Positions 5,455-7,156 of a stretch of DNA of 7,156 nt are shown one piece after another. Positions within the stretch are counted from its first letter, which is position 1; the number at the start of each line of letters is the position of its first letter. The notes under the pieces were generated by a model. It made no database searches. It saw only the letters and a program-made list of their open reading frames with translations, and was not told the DNA's origin. Source of the stretch: Vulcanimicrobiota bacterium. GTDB lineage: Bacteria > Vulcanimicrobiota > Vulcanimicrobiia > Vulcanimicrobiales > Vulcanimicrobiaceae. The stretch covers positions 1-7,156 of the forward strand of contig JASHTE010000105.1 in the NCBI GenBank assembly GCA_030040695.1, in the 5' to 3' direction. Made by a program: the position numbers and the translations under genes.

Positions 5455-7156
5455 ATGTTGAGCCGCAGACGGCTTGAGCGTCGCCCGAAGGCGCGCCCGC
5501 TCTTGGAGCGTGGAATCATCCTGCGCGCGATCGGCGATTCGTTCAAGAAGCTCGACCCGCGCTGGATGGCGCGTAATCCAGTGATGTTCATCGTCGAAGT
5601 CGGCGCGGCGATGACGACGATATTCTTTGTTCGCGACATCGCGCGCCATGAGGCGATCGCGAGCTTCGATTTCGCGATCACGACGTGGCTCTGGTTCACG
5701 GCACTGTTCGCGAACTTCGCAGAGGCCGTCGCGGAGGGGCGTGGCAAGGCGCAAGCCGACGCGTTGCGGCGTACGAAGACGGATGTCAGCGCACACAAGC
5801 TCGACGAGCGTGGTAACGTAACGGAGATTCCGGCGCCGATGCTGCGCAAGGGCGATGTCGTTCGCATTCAAGCAGGCGAGTTGATTCCTGCCGACGGCGA
5901 CGTCATCCATGGCGCGGCGACCGTCGACGAGTCCGCAATTACGGGAGAATCCGCGCCCGTCATTCGTGAATCAGGCGGTGACCGCAGTGCGGTAACAGGC
6001 GGCACGCGCGTTCTCTCCGACTCGATCGACGTTCGCGTCACGGCTAATCCAGGGGAGAGTTTTCTCGACCGCATGATCGCGCTCGTCGAGGGCGCGCAGC
6101 GCCAGAAGACACCGAACGAAATTGCGCTCTCGATTCTGCTGGCGGGGCTGACGATCGTCTTCCTCATCGCCGTCGCGACGCTTGCGCCCTACTCGATTTA
6201 TGCCGGCGCCCATCAGAGCGTCACCGTCTTGGTAGCGCTGCTCGTCTGTCTCATTCCGACGACGATCGGCGGCCTGCTTTCGGCAATCGGCATCGCCGGG
6301 ATGGACCGCGTGATGCAGCGCAACGTGCTTGCGATGAGCGGACGCGCGGTCGAGGCGGCGGGTGACGTCGATACGCTGTTGCTCGACAAGACCGGAACGA
6401 TCACGCTCGGAAATCGTCAGGCCGTGGCGTTCATCGCGGCGCCGGAGGTCGCTCCACCGGAGGTCGTGCGCGCCGCGGCGCTGTCGTCACTCGCCGACGA
6501 GACGCCCGAGGGACGTTCCATCGTCGCGCTTGCGGAGCAGCAAGGCGCAGTCCAGCGCGAACCGGAAGGCGCGACGTTCGTCCCGTTCTCCGCATACACG
6601 AGAATGAGTGGGCTCGATCTTCCCGACGGCACGAGGATCCGCAAGGGTGCGCCGGACGCCGTCGTGTCGTGGGTACGCGAGCAGGGCGGTTCGCTCGCCG
6701 ACGCTCTCTCGCAGGACGTCGAACGCATCGCACGTTCCGGCGGAACGCCACTGCTGCTCGCGACGGATAAGGGCGTCCTCGCCGTGATTCACCTGAAGGA
6801 CATTCTCAAGCCAAATATGCGCGTTCGCTTCGATAGGCTGCGTGCAATGGGCATCCGCACGGTCATGATCACTGGCGACAATCCGCTGACGGCCGCAGCG
6901 ATCGCGAAGGAATCGGGCGTCGACGACTTTCTTGCCGAGGCGACGCCCGAGACGAAGATGGAGCTCATCCGCCGTGAGCAGGGCTCCGGACGGCTCGTGG
7001 CAATGACCGGCGACGGAACGAACGACGCTCCGGCGCTCGCGCAAGCCGACGTCGGCGTCGCGATGAACTCGGGAACGCAGGCCGCGAAGGAGGCGGCGAA
7101 CATGGTCGATCTCGATTCGGATCCGACCAAGCTCATCGAGGTCGTCGAGATCGGCA
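5455..7156 (+). CDS. kdpB: KdpB, catalytic P-type ATPase subunit (3' end outside window)
   Basis: KdpB hydrolyses ATP through an aspartyl-phosphate intermediate to power K+ uptake by KdpFABC. The first 567 residues are present of about 680 usual; the last membrane spans lie beyond the right edge. In order: a basic N-terminus with [18 protein letters not shown], the actuator-domain loop TGES (163-166), the fourth-span motif [13 protein letters not shown] with P268, the phosphorylation motif DKTGTIT with D311 (E. coli D307), nucleotide-binding residues F378 in [12 protein letters not shown] and K397 in RKGAP, TGDN (473-476), and the hinge motif GDGTNDAP (519-526). Ser166 in TGES corresponds to E. 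coli Ser162, whose phosphorylation inhibits the pump at high K+, so that control is possible here. No catalytic residue is missing. ATG follows the kdpA stop with no gap. The next gene would normally be kdpC. Confidence 0.98.
   Translation, partial: MLSRRRLERRPKARPLLERGIILRAIGDSFKKLDPRWMARNPVMFIVEVGAAMTTIFFVRDIARHEAIASFDFAITTWLWFTALFANFAEAVAEGRGKAQADALRRTKTDVSAHKLDERGNVTEIPAPMLRKGDVVRIQAGELIPADGDVIHGAATVDESAITGESAPVIRESGGDRSAVTGGTRVLSDSIDVRVTANPGESFLDRMIALVEGAQRQKTPNEIALSILLAGLTIVFLIAVATLAPYSIYAGAHQSVTVLVALLVCLIPTTIGGLLSAIGIAGMDRVMQRNVLAMSGRAVEAAGDVDTLLLDKTGTITLGNRQAVAFIAAPEVAPPEVVRAAALSSLADETPEGRSIVALAEQQGAVQREPEGATFVPFSAYTRMSGLDLPDGTRIRKGAPDAVVSWVREQGGSLADALSQDVERIARSGGTPLLLATDKGVLAVIHLKDILKPNMRVRFDRLRAMGIRTVMITGDNPLTAAAIAKESGVDDFLAEATPETKMELIRREQGSGRLVAMTGDGTNDAPALAQADVGVAMNSGTQAAKEAANMVDLDSDPTKLIEVVEIG

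Noticed and set aside
4263..5477. Long open frame (404 codons) overlapping kdpA on the same strand
   Set aside because: It is an Arg/His-rich shifted-frame shadow of kdpA, caused by GC-rich codon use. No recognisable protein features.

Overview
The window holds parts of two Kdp-type high-affinity potassium uptake loci. They point away from each other across a 137-bp intergenic region (2047-2183), and each begins with a gene for a predicted outer-membrane beta-barrel protein. The organism is a GC-rich, diderm (two-membrane) bacterium: both barrel proteins have export signals followed by Thr/Pro/Ser-rich linkers. That linker style, together with the barrel families, suggests a poorly cultivated lineage such as Eremiobacterota (WPS-2) or an acidobacterium-like group. 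This is a weak inference from style only.

Minus-strand unit (2046 down to 1): a 270-aa beta-barrel protein with a Tat-like N-terminus, then after 10 bp a kdpA gene that runs off the left edge (407 residues present, reading frame open throughout). No kdpF lies in front of this kdpA, and three of its visible selectivity-filter segments differ from the canonical ones.

Intergenic region: it has weak -10-like hexamers 6-8 bp from each start codon, which suggests leaderless or nearly leaderless transcripts. Between the two expected -35 zones lies an imperfect inverted repeat (19-bp arms, 15 of 19 matching, 13-bp spacer), a candidate operator for joint control.

Plus-strand unit (2184 to the right edge): a 465-aa porin resembling the BBP2/OmpL-like family, a 27-aa membrane microprotein, kdpF (29 aa), a canonical kdpA (566 aa) and the first 567 residues of kdpB. 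The genes are packed with gaps of 2 bp, a 4-bp ATGA overlap, 0 bp and 0 bp, so they almost certainly form one operon with translational coupling. kdpC and the usual kdpDE regulators are not in the window.

Likely working model (inference): the porins admit K+ to the periplasm, KdpA channels it, and KdpB hydrolyses ATP to drive uptake. The two KdpA proteins are clearly diverged paralogues, not a recent duplication, so the two systems may differ in affinity, ion selectivity or conditions of expression. No RNA genes, mobile elements or CRISPR arrays were seen.
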